Numbered from the stretch's first letter, positions 20,180-29,006 are shown. The stretch is 64,000 nt of DNA from Paraburkholderia madseniana (GCF_009690905.1 NZ_VOSW01000044.1:1-64000), one strand, 5' to 3'. The notes: generated by a model from the sequence alone, not told the origin. A program made the numbers and translations.

Positions 20180-21061
20180 TCACGAGTCGCGGCTTGGCGC
20201 CAGCACATTCGCCAGCCCGGCCTTCGGGCGAGAGAACGGGAAGCCTTGCACTAACGCTTCTGGCCATGACGCGCTCAACCATTGCAACTGTGCTTTGGTC
20301 TCCACACCATTCACCACGACCTGCACGTCAAGCGCGTGAAGCAGATCCAGTAACGCCGACATCACCACGCAGGCACGAGGATCGCGTGGAAGCGCTGCCA
20401 TCAACTCAGGCGCGATCGTGACGGTGTCCACGTCGATTGCGCCGAGCAGTGCGAGCGAAGACGCGCCGTTGCCCCACTTGCCCAGCAAGATGCCGGTTCC
20501 CGCAGACCGAAGGCCGGCCGTCAAGGTACGCAAAGACAGCAGACGTGCTGCGTCTGCGCTATCGGGCACTTCGATTTCAAGCAGGTTGCCCGGCACGCCA
20601 TACGATCGCGCGATGCGCGTGAGGTCGTCGGCAAACGATTCGAGCACGGCTACTTGCGCCGGCACCGTGATCGCGACCGGCAGCAGCGCCATCTTCGACG
20701 AGAGGCACTCGCGCAGTTCACGGCACACGCCGTCGACGACGAACAAGGCCATCTCCAGCGCGACCTGCGGGTGTTCGAGCGGCATCATGAAAACGCCGGG
20801 AAGCAGCAGCCCGTAGTCGGGATGCGTCCATCGAACCTGCGCTTCGAGACGCGCCAGCGCGCCGCCTGCCGCGCGATAAGCACCCTGAAACACGAGATGA
20901 AACTCACCCGCGCGCAGACCTTGGCGGACGCGGCTTTCGAGTTCGCTCAGCGCCATGGAATCGTCGCGCGAGTCGTTCCAATCGGTCTGTTCAATGCAAG
21001 CGGTACGTGTGCCGAACGTAGTTGCGAGCGATACAGGCTTTTCATAGTCGAGCGATAGCAT
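20180..21061 (-). CDS. Degenerate EAL-domain protein, probably catalytically inactive
   Basis: A 293-residue stand-alone EAL fold. The opening EAL becomes EAQ (RLEAQVRW). The Asn of the metal-binding NxS is replaced (AITVPAQ), TES becomes PDS, DDFGTG becomes GKWGNG, the KID lysine/aspartate are VTIA, and EGVET is NGVET. The terminal QGFPFSRP is intact. Loss of most metal ligands argues that it cannot cleave cyclic di-GMP and may act as a binding or interaction module. An upstream TTG at 21112 would extend the frame, but a sigma-54-type promoter ends just before 21090, so the ATG at 21061 is used. Confidence 0.8.
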   Translation of the reverse strand: MLSLDYEKPVSLATTFGTRTACIEQTDWNDSRDDSMALSELESRVRQGLRAGEFHLVFQGAYRAAGGALARLEAQVRWTHPDYGLLLPGVFMMPLEHPQVALEMALFVVDGVCRELRECLSSKMALLPVAITVPAQVAVLESFADDLTRIARSYGVPGNLLEIEVPDSADAARLLSLRTLTAGLRSAGTGILLGKWGNGASSLALLGAIDVDTVTIAPELMAALPRDPRACVVMSALLDLLHALDVQVVVNGVETKAQLQWLSASWPEALVQGFPFSRPKAGLANVLAPSRDS

Positions 21062-21094
21062 GGCGTAGGCGCAATTTATTAACCTAGCTAAAGC

Positions 21095-21111
21095 ATGCAC
21101 ATGTCGTGCCA
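21095..21111 (-). promoter_or_regulatory. Sigma-54-type promoter for the EAL gene
   Basis: On the minus strand TGGCACG is followed by GTGCAT with the exact GG-N10-GC spacing of sigma-54 promoters. One base differs from the usual TTGCA at -12. It lies about 35 bases before the ATG at 21061. The -24 element forms half of a palindrome, CGTGCCA-AG-TGGCACG (21105-21120); the other half gives a weaker plus-strand -24/-12 match running to 21129. Confidence 0.5.
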
Positions 21112-21120
21112 AGTGGCACG

Positions 21121-21496
21121 TTCACTGCGCGACCTATCAGCGACCATGGCCGGCAAGCCCTACTGATCAATGGTTTACGACCATCCGATCAAACCTGTCG
21201 AGGCGCAATTTCAATCGCCAAACGTTTGTATGAACGCCGATGTTACGTAGCGTTTCGCATCAACGTTACGGGACCATCGCACAGGGCGTTGAACGCGGCG
21301 ATTACCACAAGTCCATCGTTTCAAACGGGGAAACCGTGTCATGCATAGTGAATAAGATCGCTAAACAACAAGCGATGAATGAGGGCATCGCAGTGCAACA
21401 ATAAAATTTGACCGAGAAAAAAAGATTTACTAGTATCGGCAGCAAACGCAGCATGCAACGACTGCGCATTCCCCACACAGTCATTCAAGGCGGCAG
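21121..21496. other. Intergenic stretch
   Basis: About 375 bases between the EAL promoter and the DUF4096 gene hold no coding sequence that I can support. The last 100 bases are AT-richer than average and probably hold the promoter of the DUF4096 gene. Confidence 0.4.
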
Positions 21497-21775
21497 ATGC
21501 TTCAGATCCCCCTCACCGACGCCGATTGGGCGCGTGTTCAGAGTCTTTTTCCCGAGGTTTCGTCCGGTCGCGGGCGACCCCGTCGCAGCGATCGCGAGAT
21601 CCTCAACGCGATACTCTGGGTACAGCAGACGAAAGAAAAGTGGCACAGGCTGCCGGCGACTTTTCCGCCGCAACAGACTTGTTATCTTCGGTACATGGCC
21701 TGGAAAAAAACGGGCGTTCTTGACCAGGTGAATGAGCTCCTGCCCTTGTGCGACCAGGAGCTTTCCACCTGCTGA
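21497..21775 (+). CDS. DUF4096 / IS402-type transposase N-terminal domain protein
   Basis: A 92-residue protein made only of the DUF4096 domain found at the N-terminus of IS5-family (IS402 group) transposases: LTDADWARVQSLFP, GRGRPRRSDREILNAILWV, then WHRLPATFPP and YLRYMAWKKTGVLDQV. The DDE catalytic part is absent, and no inverted repeats or target duplications were seen. It has an AAGGCGG ribosome-binding site. It may be a transposase remnant or a domesticated DNA-binding protein; such short free-standing copies are common in Burkholderiales. Confidence 0.75.
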   Translation: MLQIPLTDADWARVQSLFPEVSSGRGRPRRSDREILNAILWVQQTKEKWHRLPATFPPQQTCYLRYMAWKKTGVLDQVNELLPLCDQELSTC

Positions 21776-21870
21776 ATCAGCGGTAAAAATTGGTTTGCAT
21801 ACCGTACCGATTCAAAGGCGAACAGATGTTTCACGGATGACCTCTGTCATCGCTCGCGCCTTTCGGCGCG

Positions 21871-22290
21871 TCAGGCCTTGCCGTTCATTCTGTCCATCAC
21901 CGCCAGCAGATCAGCGAGCGTCTGCTTGCATTCCGCTGCGTTCGGCGTGCCGGCGCGTAACGCGCTCAGCGCGCGGTCGATCGCTTTGTCGACGGTGTGC
22001 CAGTCCGTTGCGGCGCGAGGCTTCAGCGAAGGCTCGGCGTCGTCCCATGCGAGTTCCAGATCCTTGATGCGCACCTTACCGCCCGCGAGATTGCCCTGGC
22101 CGACGAGTACCGCGGTGTCGGCGGCGATCTTGCGGAACGGCGAGAGGTCGCCGAGCTTCGACGCCTTGACAGGCTCGGCTGCCTCGGCCGAGGGAAAGCC
22201 GACCCCACCCGCCTCGCGATGCCCGAAGCTGATGGCGGAGAGGGCAATGAAAGAAGCGATGACGGCTTTGTTGAGCGTGCGTTGGTTCAT
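21871..22290 (-). CDS. Periplasmic protein of unknown function
   Basis: A 139-residue exported protein. A signal peptide ending near SAEAAEP is followed by a helical mature domain of about 100 residues (DLSPFRKIAADTAVLVGQG, WDDAEPSLKPRAATDWHTVD, AIDRALSALRAG, CKQTLADLLAVMDRMN). GGAAGAGA precedes the ATG at 22290; the frame is open to 22368 but those residues do not look like a leader. It follows a COG4705 membrane protein by 74 bases and lies downstream of two-component genes, so all may be one regulon. The function is unknown. Confidence 0.75.
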   Translation of the reverse strand: MNQRTLNKAVIASFIALSAISFGHREAGGVGFPSAEAAEPVKASKLGDLSPFRKIAADTAVLVGQGNLAGGKVRIKDLELAWDDAEPSLKPRAATDWHTVDKAIDRALSALRAGTPNAAECKQTLADLLAVMDRMNGKA

Positions 22291-22364
22291 GATTGTTCTC
22301 TTCCGTTTGATTCGACATACGATTGAAAAAGGGCTACATCTGCGACTTGTCGAGCGACACGCGC

Positions 22365-23177
22365 TCAAGGTTCACGTGCGGCGATAGTGCGTGTGGACCG
22401 CTGTTCGACTGCACTCGCGAAGATGACCAGCAGGACGATGGCACTCAGAAAGAGCACGCTCGTATTGATCGTGCCGAGACCGATACCACCGTATGTGCGG
22501 GACTGCGAAAGCAGATCGCCGAACGAGGCGCCCAACGGCCGCGTCAGAATGTAGGCAAGCCAGAAAGTCAGCACCGGATTCCCGCCGACGTAGTAGATGG
22601 CGCACACCAATGCGATTAGCGCGCTGAATGCCACCACACCGATCATGAAGCCGAGCCCCAGCGCTTCTGTCGCGAGATCGCCGGCCGCGGTGCCCAACGC
22701 GAAGGTGAACAACACTGCGGCCCAGTAGAAAAGCTCCCGCCGCGTCGTGTAGATGGTGTGAATCGACAGTGTCCGCTCACTGCGGTACCAGAGCGCGAAC
22801 ACCACGGCCAGCGCGAGGGCAAACGCGATCGTGCTGGCATAGAGGCTGATGCCGAGCTTGTCGGTCAGTGCATCGGTAATCTGCGTGCCGACCACGCTGA
22901 CCAGCACCACGGTCAGCCAGTAAATCCACGGCACGTACTTGCGCATGCGAAGCTGCACGGCCAATGCGGCAATCAGCAACGCGAGCATCATCCCGCCGGT
23001 GAGCGCGGTGCCGAGCCCCACGTGCACGGCCAGATAGTCCGCGCCGGTCTCGCCGACGGTGGTCGCCATGATCTTGATTGCCCAGAAGACAAGTGTTGCC
23101 TCGGGCACTTTGTTGCGCATCTCCGCAACGCGATAAGTCGAGGTCTCTAGCAAGCGGGTTCTCCCATCAATAGGCAT
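22365..23177 (-). CDS. COG4705-family membrane protein
   Basis: A 270-residue inner-membrane protein with about eight helices arranged as a twofold repeat. Characteristic segments are KVPEATLVFWAIKIMATTVG and ETGADYLAV in the first half and FTFALGTAAGDLATEAL in the second. Both hold the small-residue T-x-G-(E/D) motif typical of the COG4705 family. Its function is not established. The gene is preceded by an 11-bp direct-repeat response-regulator box (23243-23264), which suggests control by the adjacent two-component system. Confidence 0.8.
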   Translation of the reverse strand: MPIDGRTRLLETSTYRVAEMRNKVPEATLVFWAIKIMATTVGETGADYLAVHVGLGTALTGGMMLALLIAALAVQLRMRKYVPWIYWLTVVLVSVVGTQITDALTDKLGISLYASTIAFALALAVVFALWYRSERTLSIHTIYTTRRELFYWAAVLFTFALGTAAGDLATEALGLGFMIGVVAFSALIALVCAIYYVGGNPVLTFWLAYILTRPLGASFGDLLSQSRTYGGIGLGTINTSVLFLSAIVLLVIFASAVEQRSTRTIAAREP

Positions 23178-23242
23178 TTAATTCGACGTTGCGAGCAGGC
23201 GCGCTTGCGCTCGCTCGATGCGGCGAATAATGCAATGGGGAA

Positions 23243-23264
23243 CCTTATGAAAGCCTTATGGAAG
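23243..23264 (-). promoter_or_regulatory. Response-regulator box (two 11-bp direct repeats)
   Basis: CCTTATGAAAG is directly followed by CCTTATGGAAG, a tandem 11-bp repeat with a single mismatch. OmpR/QseB/PmrA-class regulators bind such repeats, which place two monomers one helical turn apart. It lies 66 bases before the COG4705 gene and 86 bases after the response-regulator gene. Confidence 0.6.
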
Positions 23265-23324
23265 GTGCCAATGAAACGGCGCGAATCGCGGGTGGTCGAG
23301 AGGCGTCTTGAACGACCCTCAAGA

Positions 23325-23338
23325 AATCCTTAAGGATT
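23325..23338. promoter_or_regulatory. 14-bp palindrome near the response-regulator stop
   Basis: AATCCTTAAGGATT is a perfect palindrome 12 bases beyond the response-regulator stop. It contains CTTAAGG, the core of PmrA/QseB boxes, so it may be another regulator site rather than a terminator. Confidence 0.35.
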
Positions 23339-23349
23339 GCTCTGATGCG

Positions 23350-24048
23350 CTAAAGCGACTCGGCAAACGCTTCGCACGACACTTCTTCGCGCAGGATGTA
23401 GCCAAGCCCGCGCAAGGTCATGATCTTCGCGCTGGAGCTCGCCAGATGCTTGCGCAAGCGGTGAATGTAAATGTCGATGGCATCGGCGCTGGGTTCGTCG
23501 TCGAGCGTGAAGACCTTGTCCATCAGGGTGGACTTCGAGACGGTCTTGCCCTGCTTCAGCATCAGCGTTTCGAGGATGGCGTGTTCGCGCCGCCGTAACG
23601 GCAAGGGCTCGTTTTGCAATACGAATTCACGGGAATCGAACAGATAGCGCAGATCGCCGCAGTCGATCGACTGGCCCTTATCGCCCGCCGCCTGACGGCG
23701 GATCAGCGCCTTGATGCGCGCCACCAGCTCGCGCGCGTCGAAAGGTTTGACGACGTAGTCGTCCGCGCCGGCCGAGAAGCAGGCTACTTTGTCGTCAGTC
23801 GAACCGTTGGCGGTGAGCATCAGCACCGGCACGTTGTCGCGTTTGCGGCGCAGACGCGCCAGCACGTCCTTGCCGCCAATGCCCGGCAAGCGCAGATCGA
23901 GCAGCACCGCGTCGTAGCACTGCACGCCGAGCAGCGTCTCCGCCCGCTCGCCGTCCTGCGCCCAGTCAACCACGAAATTCTCGACCTGCATCAGGTTCAT
24001 CACCCAGCGCGCGAGGTCAGCGTCGTCTTCAACGAGCAGCAGTTTCAT
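23350..24048 (-). CDS. OmpR-family response regulator (QseB/TctD type), copy 1
   Basis: A 232-residue two-domain regulator. The receiver has the acidic pair EDD near the start, the phospho-acceptor in AVLLDLRLPG and the conserved lysine in VVKPFDARE. The C-terminal winged helix is of the OmpR/PhoB type (LMDKVFTLDDEPSADAIDIY, then the turn before RGLGYILRE). The frame extends far upstream but the receiver begins at MKLLLVEDD. The partner kinase gene lies 25 bases upstream on the same strand. Targets probably include the COG4705 gene, through the repeat at 23243. Confidence 0.92.
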   Translation of the reverse strand: MKLLLVEDDADLARWVMNLMQVENFVVDWAQDGERAETLLGVQCYDAVLLDLRLPGIGGKDVLARLRRKRDNVPVLMLTANGSTDDKVACFSAGADDYVVKPFDARELVARIKALIRRQAAGDKGQSIDCGDLRYLFDSREFVLQNEPLPLRRREHAILETLMLKQGKTVSKSTLMDKVFTLDDEPSADAIDIYIHRLRKHLASSSAKIMTLRGLGYILREEVSCEAFAESL

Positions 24049-24073
24049 CGGTTTCCCCTGATTTGGCGACGCA

Positions 24074-25456
24074 TCAAACCGCCGCCGACCATAGTCGCAT
24101 CTCGACGGTGGCGACGAGGCCAACACCGCCCTCTCCCGGCTCGAGCGTAACCGTGCCGCCTTGCCGGCGGGCGATCTCGCGCACAATCGGTAAGCCGAGG
24201 CCGGTTCCGTCAGCGTGGTTCGACGCGCGATAGAAACGCTCGAACACGCGCGCCCTCGCTTCGGCTTTGATACCCGGCCCATTGTCGATCACCCGCACGA
24301 TCGCCCTGTCATTACCGCGCTGCGTATGCACGGTGACGCGGCCACCGGGTTGCGTATAGCGCAGCGCGTTGTCGACGAGATTGGTCACCAGCGCCGCGGT
24401 CAGCGCCTCGTCGCCGGTCACGTATAGGCCGTCTTCCAACTCAGCGCCCAGATCGATTTCACGCGACTGCGCGAAAGCGATCAACTCCTCCAGCACGCCC
24501 GCGATCAACGCGCTCAGATCGACCCGTTCGCGCGTATTGGAGGGCGCGGCGGACTCGGCCTGCGCGAGCAGCAACAGCTTGTTGGTCAAGGTGGTCAGCT
24601 TGCGGCTGCTTTTATGCATGCCGGCCAGTGCTTCGCTGAGCGGCACGTCCCGATTCTCACGTTGCCGCGCGAACTGGATCTGCGCCACCAGCAGCGCGAG
24701 CGGCGTACGCAACTGATGCGCCGCGTCGGAGATGAATTGCCGCTGCGTCGCGGCCTGCTGGCCCATGCGCGCGATGCACTGGTTGATCGCTTCGACGATA
24801 GGCGTCAATTCGACATGCAAGCGCGCCACGCGTATCGGTTCAAGTTGCGACGCGTTACGATCGGCGACGTCGTCTTTCACCTTCATCAACGGCCGCAATT
24901 CGAAAGTCAGCCCGAGATAGACGAACACCATCGCGAGCACCAGCGTGAGCACCTCGCCGAACAGTTGCGGCCGCAACAGGCGCCACACCATGGCGTCGCG
25001 CGAACCTTCCGTTTTTGCGACCGCGACGACGACTTCTTCGGTGCGGCCCGAGTCGTATAGCTGCCGCACGTAGGTAGCGGCGCGCACGGCACGGCCGTCC
25101 TCGAGATGGGTGGAGTACAGCATGGGGACGTCGCTCACGCCGCGCGGCACCGGTAACTCGGGACTGCCGGCCAGCAGGCGGTGGCCGCTCGCTTCGACGC
25201 GATAGAACACGCTGTCCTGTTCCGGCGACTCGAACAGCTCGAGCGCGGCCGGCGGAATCTGGACCGACACGTGGCCGTTATCCCAATCGATGTCCTCGCC
25301 AATGATGCGTATCGACGATAGCAACGCGTTATCCTGAACCAGGTCGGCCGTGGTCTGCGCGTTGCGATACGAAATCATGCCGGAAATGGAAACGAACGCC
25401 GCCAGTGGCAGCAAGAGCCACCACAGCAAGCGTCCGCGCAAACTGCCTGAAAACAC
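24074..25456 (-). CDS. Sensor histidine kinase (TctE/QseC type), copy 1
   Basis: A 460-residue membrane kinase. A TctE-like N-terminal sensor follows the first helix (RLLWWLLLPLAAFVSISGM), with a periplasmic part containing DSVFYRVEASGHRLLAG. A second helix precedes the H-box SDAAHQLRTPLALLV, which carries the phosphorylated histidine. The ATPase domain has N (LVDNALRY), G1 (VIDNGPGI) and G2 (GTGLGLPIV) boxes. The GTG start at 25456 has AAGGAACG 8 bases before it and is preferred to an ATG at 25534. It is paralogous to the kinase encoded at 25642-27036. Confidence 0.9.
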   Translation of the reverse strand: MFSGSLRGRLLWWLLLPLAAFVSISGMISYRNAQTTADLVQDNALLSSIRIIGEDIDWDNGHVSVQIPPAALELFESPEQDSVFYRVEASGHRLLAGSPELPVPRGVSDVPMLYSTHLEDGRAVRAATYVRQLYDSGRTEEVVVAVAKTEGSRDAMVWRLLRPQLFGEVLTLVLAMVFVYLGLTFELRPLMKVKDDVADRNASQLEPIRVARLHVELTPIVEAINQCIARMGQQAATQRQFISDAAHQLRTPLALLVAQIQFARQRENRDVPLSEALAGMHKSSRKLTTLTNKLLLLAQAESAAPSNTRERVDLSALIAGVLEELIAFAQSREIDLGAELEDGLYVTGDEALTAALVTNLVDNALRYTQPGGRVTVHTQRGNDRAIVRVIDNGPGIKAEARARVFERFYRASNHADGTGLGLPIVREIARRQGGTVTLEPGEGGVGLVATVEMRLWSAAV

Positions 25457-25641
25457 GATTCGTCGTTCCTTTCTGCTGACTGTCTCCGCTATATCCCACG
25501 TGCGCGGTGGGCGTTCGATGAATCGCCTGCCCAAAATTCTAGCGCTACAAATCCTTCTGTAAGCTTTCGAACACGCGTTTCCTGTGCCGATTGCGGGTTT
25601 GTCCCGACTACCTGTAACGCCGCCGATTTAAAGGGCTTGAT

Positions 25642-27036
25642 TCAAACGGGCGAAGGTCCTTCCATCGGCGCGCGCGGAAACGAGACGGTCACGTGCACGC
25701 CTTTGCCGCCTTCGCCCGGCTTGAGCACGATCTCCCCGTGATGCGCATCCGCGATTTCGCGCACGATGGCGAGACCCAACCCGGTTCCCTCAGTATCTGT
25801 CGACGCCCGGAAGAACGGCTCGAACACTCGACTGCGCGACTCGGCGGGAATGCCTGGACCGTCGTCCAGCACCGCCACGGTGATCGTATCGGCTTCTGCG
25901 CTGACCGCCACCGTGACGTGGCCGCCACTGCCGGTATAGCGGATCGCGTTCTCCGCGAGGTTGGCGATCAACGCCTGCAGCAGGCCGCGATGCCCTGCCA
26001 CCGGCGCGGAGCCGTTCAGTTCCGCACCCAGATCGATATCCCGGGCCTGCGCGAGCAACGCCAGATCCTCCACCACTTCCATCGCCAGCGGCACCAGATC
26101 GACCGTTTCCACCGCCAGTTGCTTGTTGTCTGCGGCCTCGGCCTGCGCGAGCAACAGCAGCTTGTTAGTGAGTCCGACCATCGAACGATTACTGCGGTGC
26201 ATCGCGGCAAGCGCCTCGTCGAGCGCGGGATTCAGGCCGTCCTGCTGGCGCGCGAACTGCAACTGCGTGCCGAGCAGCGTGAGCGGCGTGCGCAACTGGT
26301 GCGCGGCGTCGGCGATAAAACGCCGCTGCGCGGCCACCTGTACACCAAGCCGCGCGATACATTGATTGATCGCTTCGACGATCGGCCGCAACTCCGTATG
26401 CAGGCGCTCGACGCGAATCGGTTCGAGTTGCATGGGATCGCGGTCGGCGACCTCTTCCTTCACTTTCATCAGCGGCCGCAATTCGAAGGTGAGGCCGATG
26501 CAGGCCAGCGCGACCGCCAGCACGATCATCTCGATCTGCCGCACAAGTTGCGGTTGCCACAATTGCTGCGCCATCGCATCGCGCGAGCGCACCGTCTTGC
26601 CCACTGTCACCCGTACGCGGCGTGTCGCGCCGTTGTCGTACATCAGGCGCACGAGGCCGACCGCGCGCACGGGCTGGCCATGGAGTTCAGTGTCGTAGTG
26701 ATCGTCCGTGTCGGGCGAGGGCGCCGCGCGCTGCGGAAAATCCGGCGTACCCGCCAGCAGCCGGCCATCGTCGACCCGCACGCTGTAAAACACCTGATCG
26801 CGATACGGCGACACGAACACTTCAAGCGCGGCGGGTGGCACATCCACGCGCAGAAAACCATCCACCCATTCCACTTCACCGGCGATCATCCGCGCCGATG
26901 AGATAAGTTGGTTGTCCTGCACCAGGTCCGCCGTGCGCCGCGCGTTGTCGTATTCCGCTTTGCCGGTGACGAACACGTATAACGCAAGTGGCACCAGCAG
27001 CCACCACAGCAGGCGCATGCGCAGGCTATTGGTCAT
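25642..27036 (-). CDS. Sensor histidine kinase (TctE/QseC type), copy 2
   Basis: A 464-residue kinase with the same architecture as the neighbouring copy: RLLWWLLVPLALYVFVTG helix, sensor segment with DQVFYSVRVDDGRLLAG, H-box ADAAHQLRTPLTLLG, then N box (LAENAIRY), G1 (VLDDGPGIPAE) and G2 (GTGLGLAIVREI). The ATG at 27036 lies inside the end of the response-regulator gene (11-base overlap), so the two are translationally coupled. The signal sensed is unknown. TctE relatives sense tricarboxylates and QseC relatives sense other ligands. Confidence 0.9.
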   Translation of the reverse strand: MTNSLRMRLLWWLLVPLALYVFVTGKAEYDNARRTADLVQDNQLISSARMIAGEVEWVDGFLRVDVPPAALEVFVSPYRDQVFYSVRVDDGRLLAGTPDFPQRAAPSPDTDDHYDTELHGQPVRAVGLVRLMYDNGATRRVRVTVGKTVRSRDAMAQQLWQPQLVRQIEMIVLAVALACIGLTFELRPLMKVKEEVADRDPMQLEPIRVERLHTELRPIVEAINQCIARLGVQVAAQRRFIADAAHQLRTPLTLLGTQLQFARQQDGLNPALDEALAAMHRSNRSMVGLTNKLLLLAQAEAADNKQLAVETVDLVPLAMEVVEDLALLAQARDIDLGAELNGSAPVAGHRGLLQALIANLAENAIRYTGSGGHVTVAVSAEADTITVAVLDDGPGIPAESRSRVFEPFFRASTDTEGTGLGLAIVREIADAHHGEIVLKPGEGGKGVHVTVSFPRAPMEGPSPV

Positions 27037-27703
27037 CTTCTTTCTTGCGCAGCAGGTAACCCAGCCCACGCAGCGTGACGATCGCCGCCGAACTGCCGTC
27101 GAGCTTCTTGCGCAGCCGCGAAATGTAGATTTCGACTGCATCCTCGCTCGGCTCGTCCGCGAGCGTGAAGATCGCGTCGACCAGCGCGGGCTTGGTTACC
27201 GTCTTGCCCAAACGCAGGATCAGCGTTTCGAGCACCGAGCGCTCGCGCGGCGTCACGTTCAGCGGCGCGCCCTTCAGCGTGAACTGGCGCGTGTCGATGT
27301 CGAACGCGAGATCACCGCACACCACCTCGCTCGCCTTCGAGGGCGACTGGCGGCGGATCGCCACCTTGATGCGCGCGATCAGCTCGCGTACTTCGAAAGG
27401 CTTGACCAGGTAATCGTCCGCGCCGGCACCGAGCAGTTCCACTTTTTCGTCGATCGAACCGCTCGCCGTCAGGATCAGCACGGGCGTGGCGTCACCGCGC
27501 TGGCGCAAACGGCGCAGCACGTTCTTGCCCGACAGCTTCGGCAGATTCAGGTCGAGCAGGATCACGTCGTAGTGATTGGTGCGCAGCAAACGGTCGGCGG
27601 CGTCGCCGTCCTGCACCGCGTCGAGCGCGAACGCCTCCTGCTCCAGCATCTTCGCGAGCCAGTGCGCCAGCGTGGGGTTGTCTTCGATGAGCAGCAGCTT
27701 CAT
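27026..27703 (-). CDS. OmpR-family response regulator (QseB/TctD type), copy 2
   Basis: A 225-residue regulator with receiver (EDNPTLAHWLAK, phospho-Asp in VILLDLNLPK, Lys in LVKPFEVRE) and OmpR-type winged helix (FTLADEPSEDAVEIYISRLR, RGLGYLLRKK). It leads the tandem two-component block, upstream of kinase copy 2. It and copy 1 share most signature residues, so the block arose by duplication, with gene order RR-HK in this pair and HK-RR in the other. Confidence 0.92.
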   Translation of the reverse strand: MKLLLIEDNPTLAHWLAKMLEQEAFALDAVQDGDAADRLLRTNHYDVILLDLNLPKLSGKNVLRRLRQRGDATPVLILTASGSIDEKVELLGAGADDYLVKPFEVRELIARIKVAIRRQSPSKASEVVCGDLAFDIDTRQFTLKGAPLNVTPRERSVLETLILRLGKTVTKPALVDAIFTLADEPSEDAVEIYISRLRKKLDGSSAAIVTLRGLGYLLRKKEDDQ

Positions 27704-27913
27704 GGGGAGAACGGCGAAATAGGCAACTCAATGCGCGGCAAAAGTCAGGACGCCGATTGTGCCGTAAAACAAGGGCTTTGCGCGCGGCTTGCGTGGTTTG
27801 TGGCCCACGTTATGGGGTTTGCCAGGGGGTGGCCGCGCGATTGCGGTGGATTCTCGGGTTAACACCCATGATTTGCCCACAGCTCCGAAAGCTACCAGAA
27901 GGTTTCAGATTTC

Positions 27914-27919
27914 TATAAT
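27914..27919 (+). promoter_or_regulatory. Possible -10 box for the ABC importer
   Basis: A perfect TATAAT lies 68 bases before the substrate-binding protein gene. No good -35 was found at the right distance, so an activator may be needed. Confidence 0.35.
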
Positions 27920-27986
27920 CGCCCTCATTCATCCAGAAAGCGCCGCATCCGCACCGGGCGGCGACTAAACCTCAGGAGACTGCTTC

Positions 27987-29006
27987 ATGCGTAACTTGCG
28001 CCAGATTGCCGCCGTGTCAGGTGTTGCGTTTACCCTTGCCGCCGCTTCGGCCGCGGCTCATGCGGAGAAGCTGACGATCATGGTCGGCGGCGCCACCAAG
28101 ATCATCTATCTGCCGGCCAAGCTCACGGAGCAGCTCGGCTACTTCAAGGACGAAGGCCTCGACGTCGAAATCCTTTCGCAACCGGCCGGCGTGGACGCGG
28201 AAAACGAACTGCTCGCGGGCGCGGTGCAAGGCGTGGTGGGCTTCTACGATCACACCATCGACTTGCAGAGCAAGGGCAAGGAAGTCCAGGCGCTGGTGAT
28301 TTTCGGCCAGGTGCCGGGTGAAGTGGAAATGGTCTCCACCAAGGCGTCCGAAACGCTCAAGAGCATGGCGGACGTGAAGGGCAAGACACTGGGCGTGACC
28401 GGCCTCGGCTCGTCGACCAGCTTCCTCACGCAATACCTCGCGCAACGCGCGGGCGTGCCGTCCACGCAATACACGCTGCTGCCAGTTGGCGCGGACAACA
28501 GCTTTATCGCCGCCATCAAGCAGAACCGCATCGACGCGGGCATGACCACCGAGCCGACCGTCTCGCAGTTGCTGAAGACCGGCGACGCCAAGGTGCTGGT
28601 CGATATGCGCACGCTGGAAGGCACCCGCGCCGCGCTCGGCGGCACGTACCCGGCTTCGAGCTTCTACGTGCAGCGCGCATGGGCCGAGTCGCACAAGGAC
28701 GACGCCACGAAGCTCTCACACGCATTCGCGAAGACGCTGAACTTCATCGCGACGCATAGCGCGGAAGAGATCGCCGCGAAGATGCCGAAGGACTACTACG
28801 GCAACAACAAGGACCTGTACGTCGGCGCGCTGAAGGCGTCGCTGCCGATGTTCACGAAGGACGGCAAGATGCCCGCCGACGGCCCGGACACTGTCCTGAA
28901 GGTGCTGTCGGCGTTCAATCCTTCGGTGAAGGGTAAGCATATCGACCTCGCCAAGACCTACAGCAACGACTACGTGTCGGCAGCGGTCAAGACGGCGGCG
29001 AAATAA
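27987..29006 (+). CDS. ABC transporter substrate-binding protein (SsuA/NMT1-like)
   Basis: A 339-residue periplasmic binding protein. The signal peptide ends around AAHAEK. The mature part follows the NMT1/SsuA pattern: KIIYLPAKLTEQLGYFKDEG, LLAGAVQGVVGFYDHTID, GKTLGVTGLGSSTSFLTQYL and AAIKQNRIDAGMTTEP. Family members bind sulfonates, nitrate, taurine or pyrimidine precursors; the ligand here is not determined. AGGAGA precedes the ATG. It is the first gene of a three-gene ABC operon. Confidence 0.9.
   Translation: MRNLRQIAAVSGVAFTLAAASAAAHAEKLTIMVGGATKIIYLPAKLTEQLGYFKDEGLDVEILSQPAGVDAENELLAGAVQGVVGFYDHTIDLQSKGKEVQALVIFGQVPGEVEMVSTKASETLKSMADVKGKTLGVTGLGSSTSFLTQYLAQRAGVPSTQYTLLPVGADNSFIAAIKQNRIDAGMTTEPTVSQLLKTGDAKVLVDMRTLEGTRAALGGTYPASSFYVQRAWAESHKDDATKLSHAFAKTLNFIATHSAEEIAAKMPKDYYGNNKDLYVGALKASLPMFTKDGKMPADGPDTVLKVLSAFNPSVKGKHIDLAKTYSNDYVSAAVKTAAK

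Noticed and set aside
21114..21129. Plus-strand -24/-12-like match TGGCACGTTCACTGCG
   Set aside because: Spacing is right but -12 is poor and the nearest plus-strand gene is 370 bases away; it probably reflects the palindrome that forms the minus-strand promoter.
21497..21775. Intact insertion sequence
   Set aside because: Only the DUF4096 domain is present; no catalytic DDE domain, terminal inverted repeats or target duplication was found.
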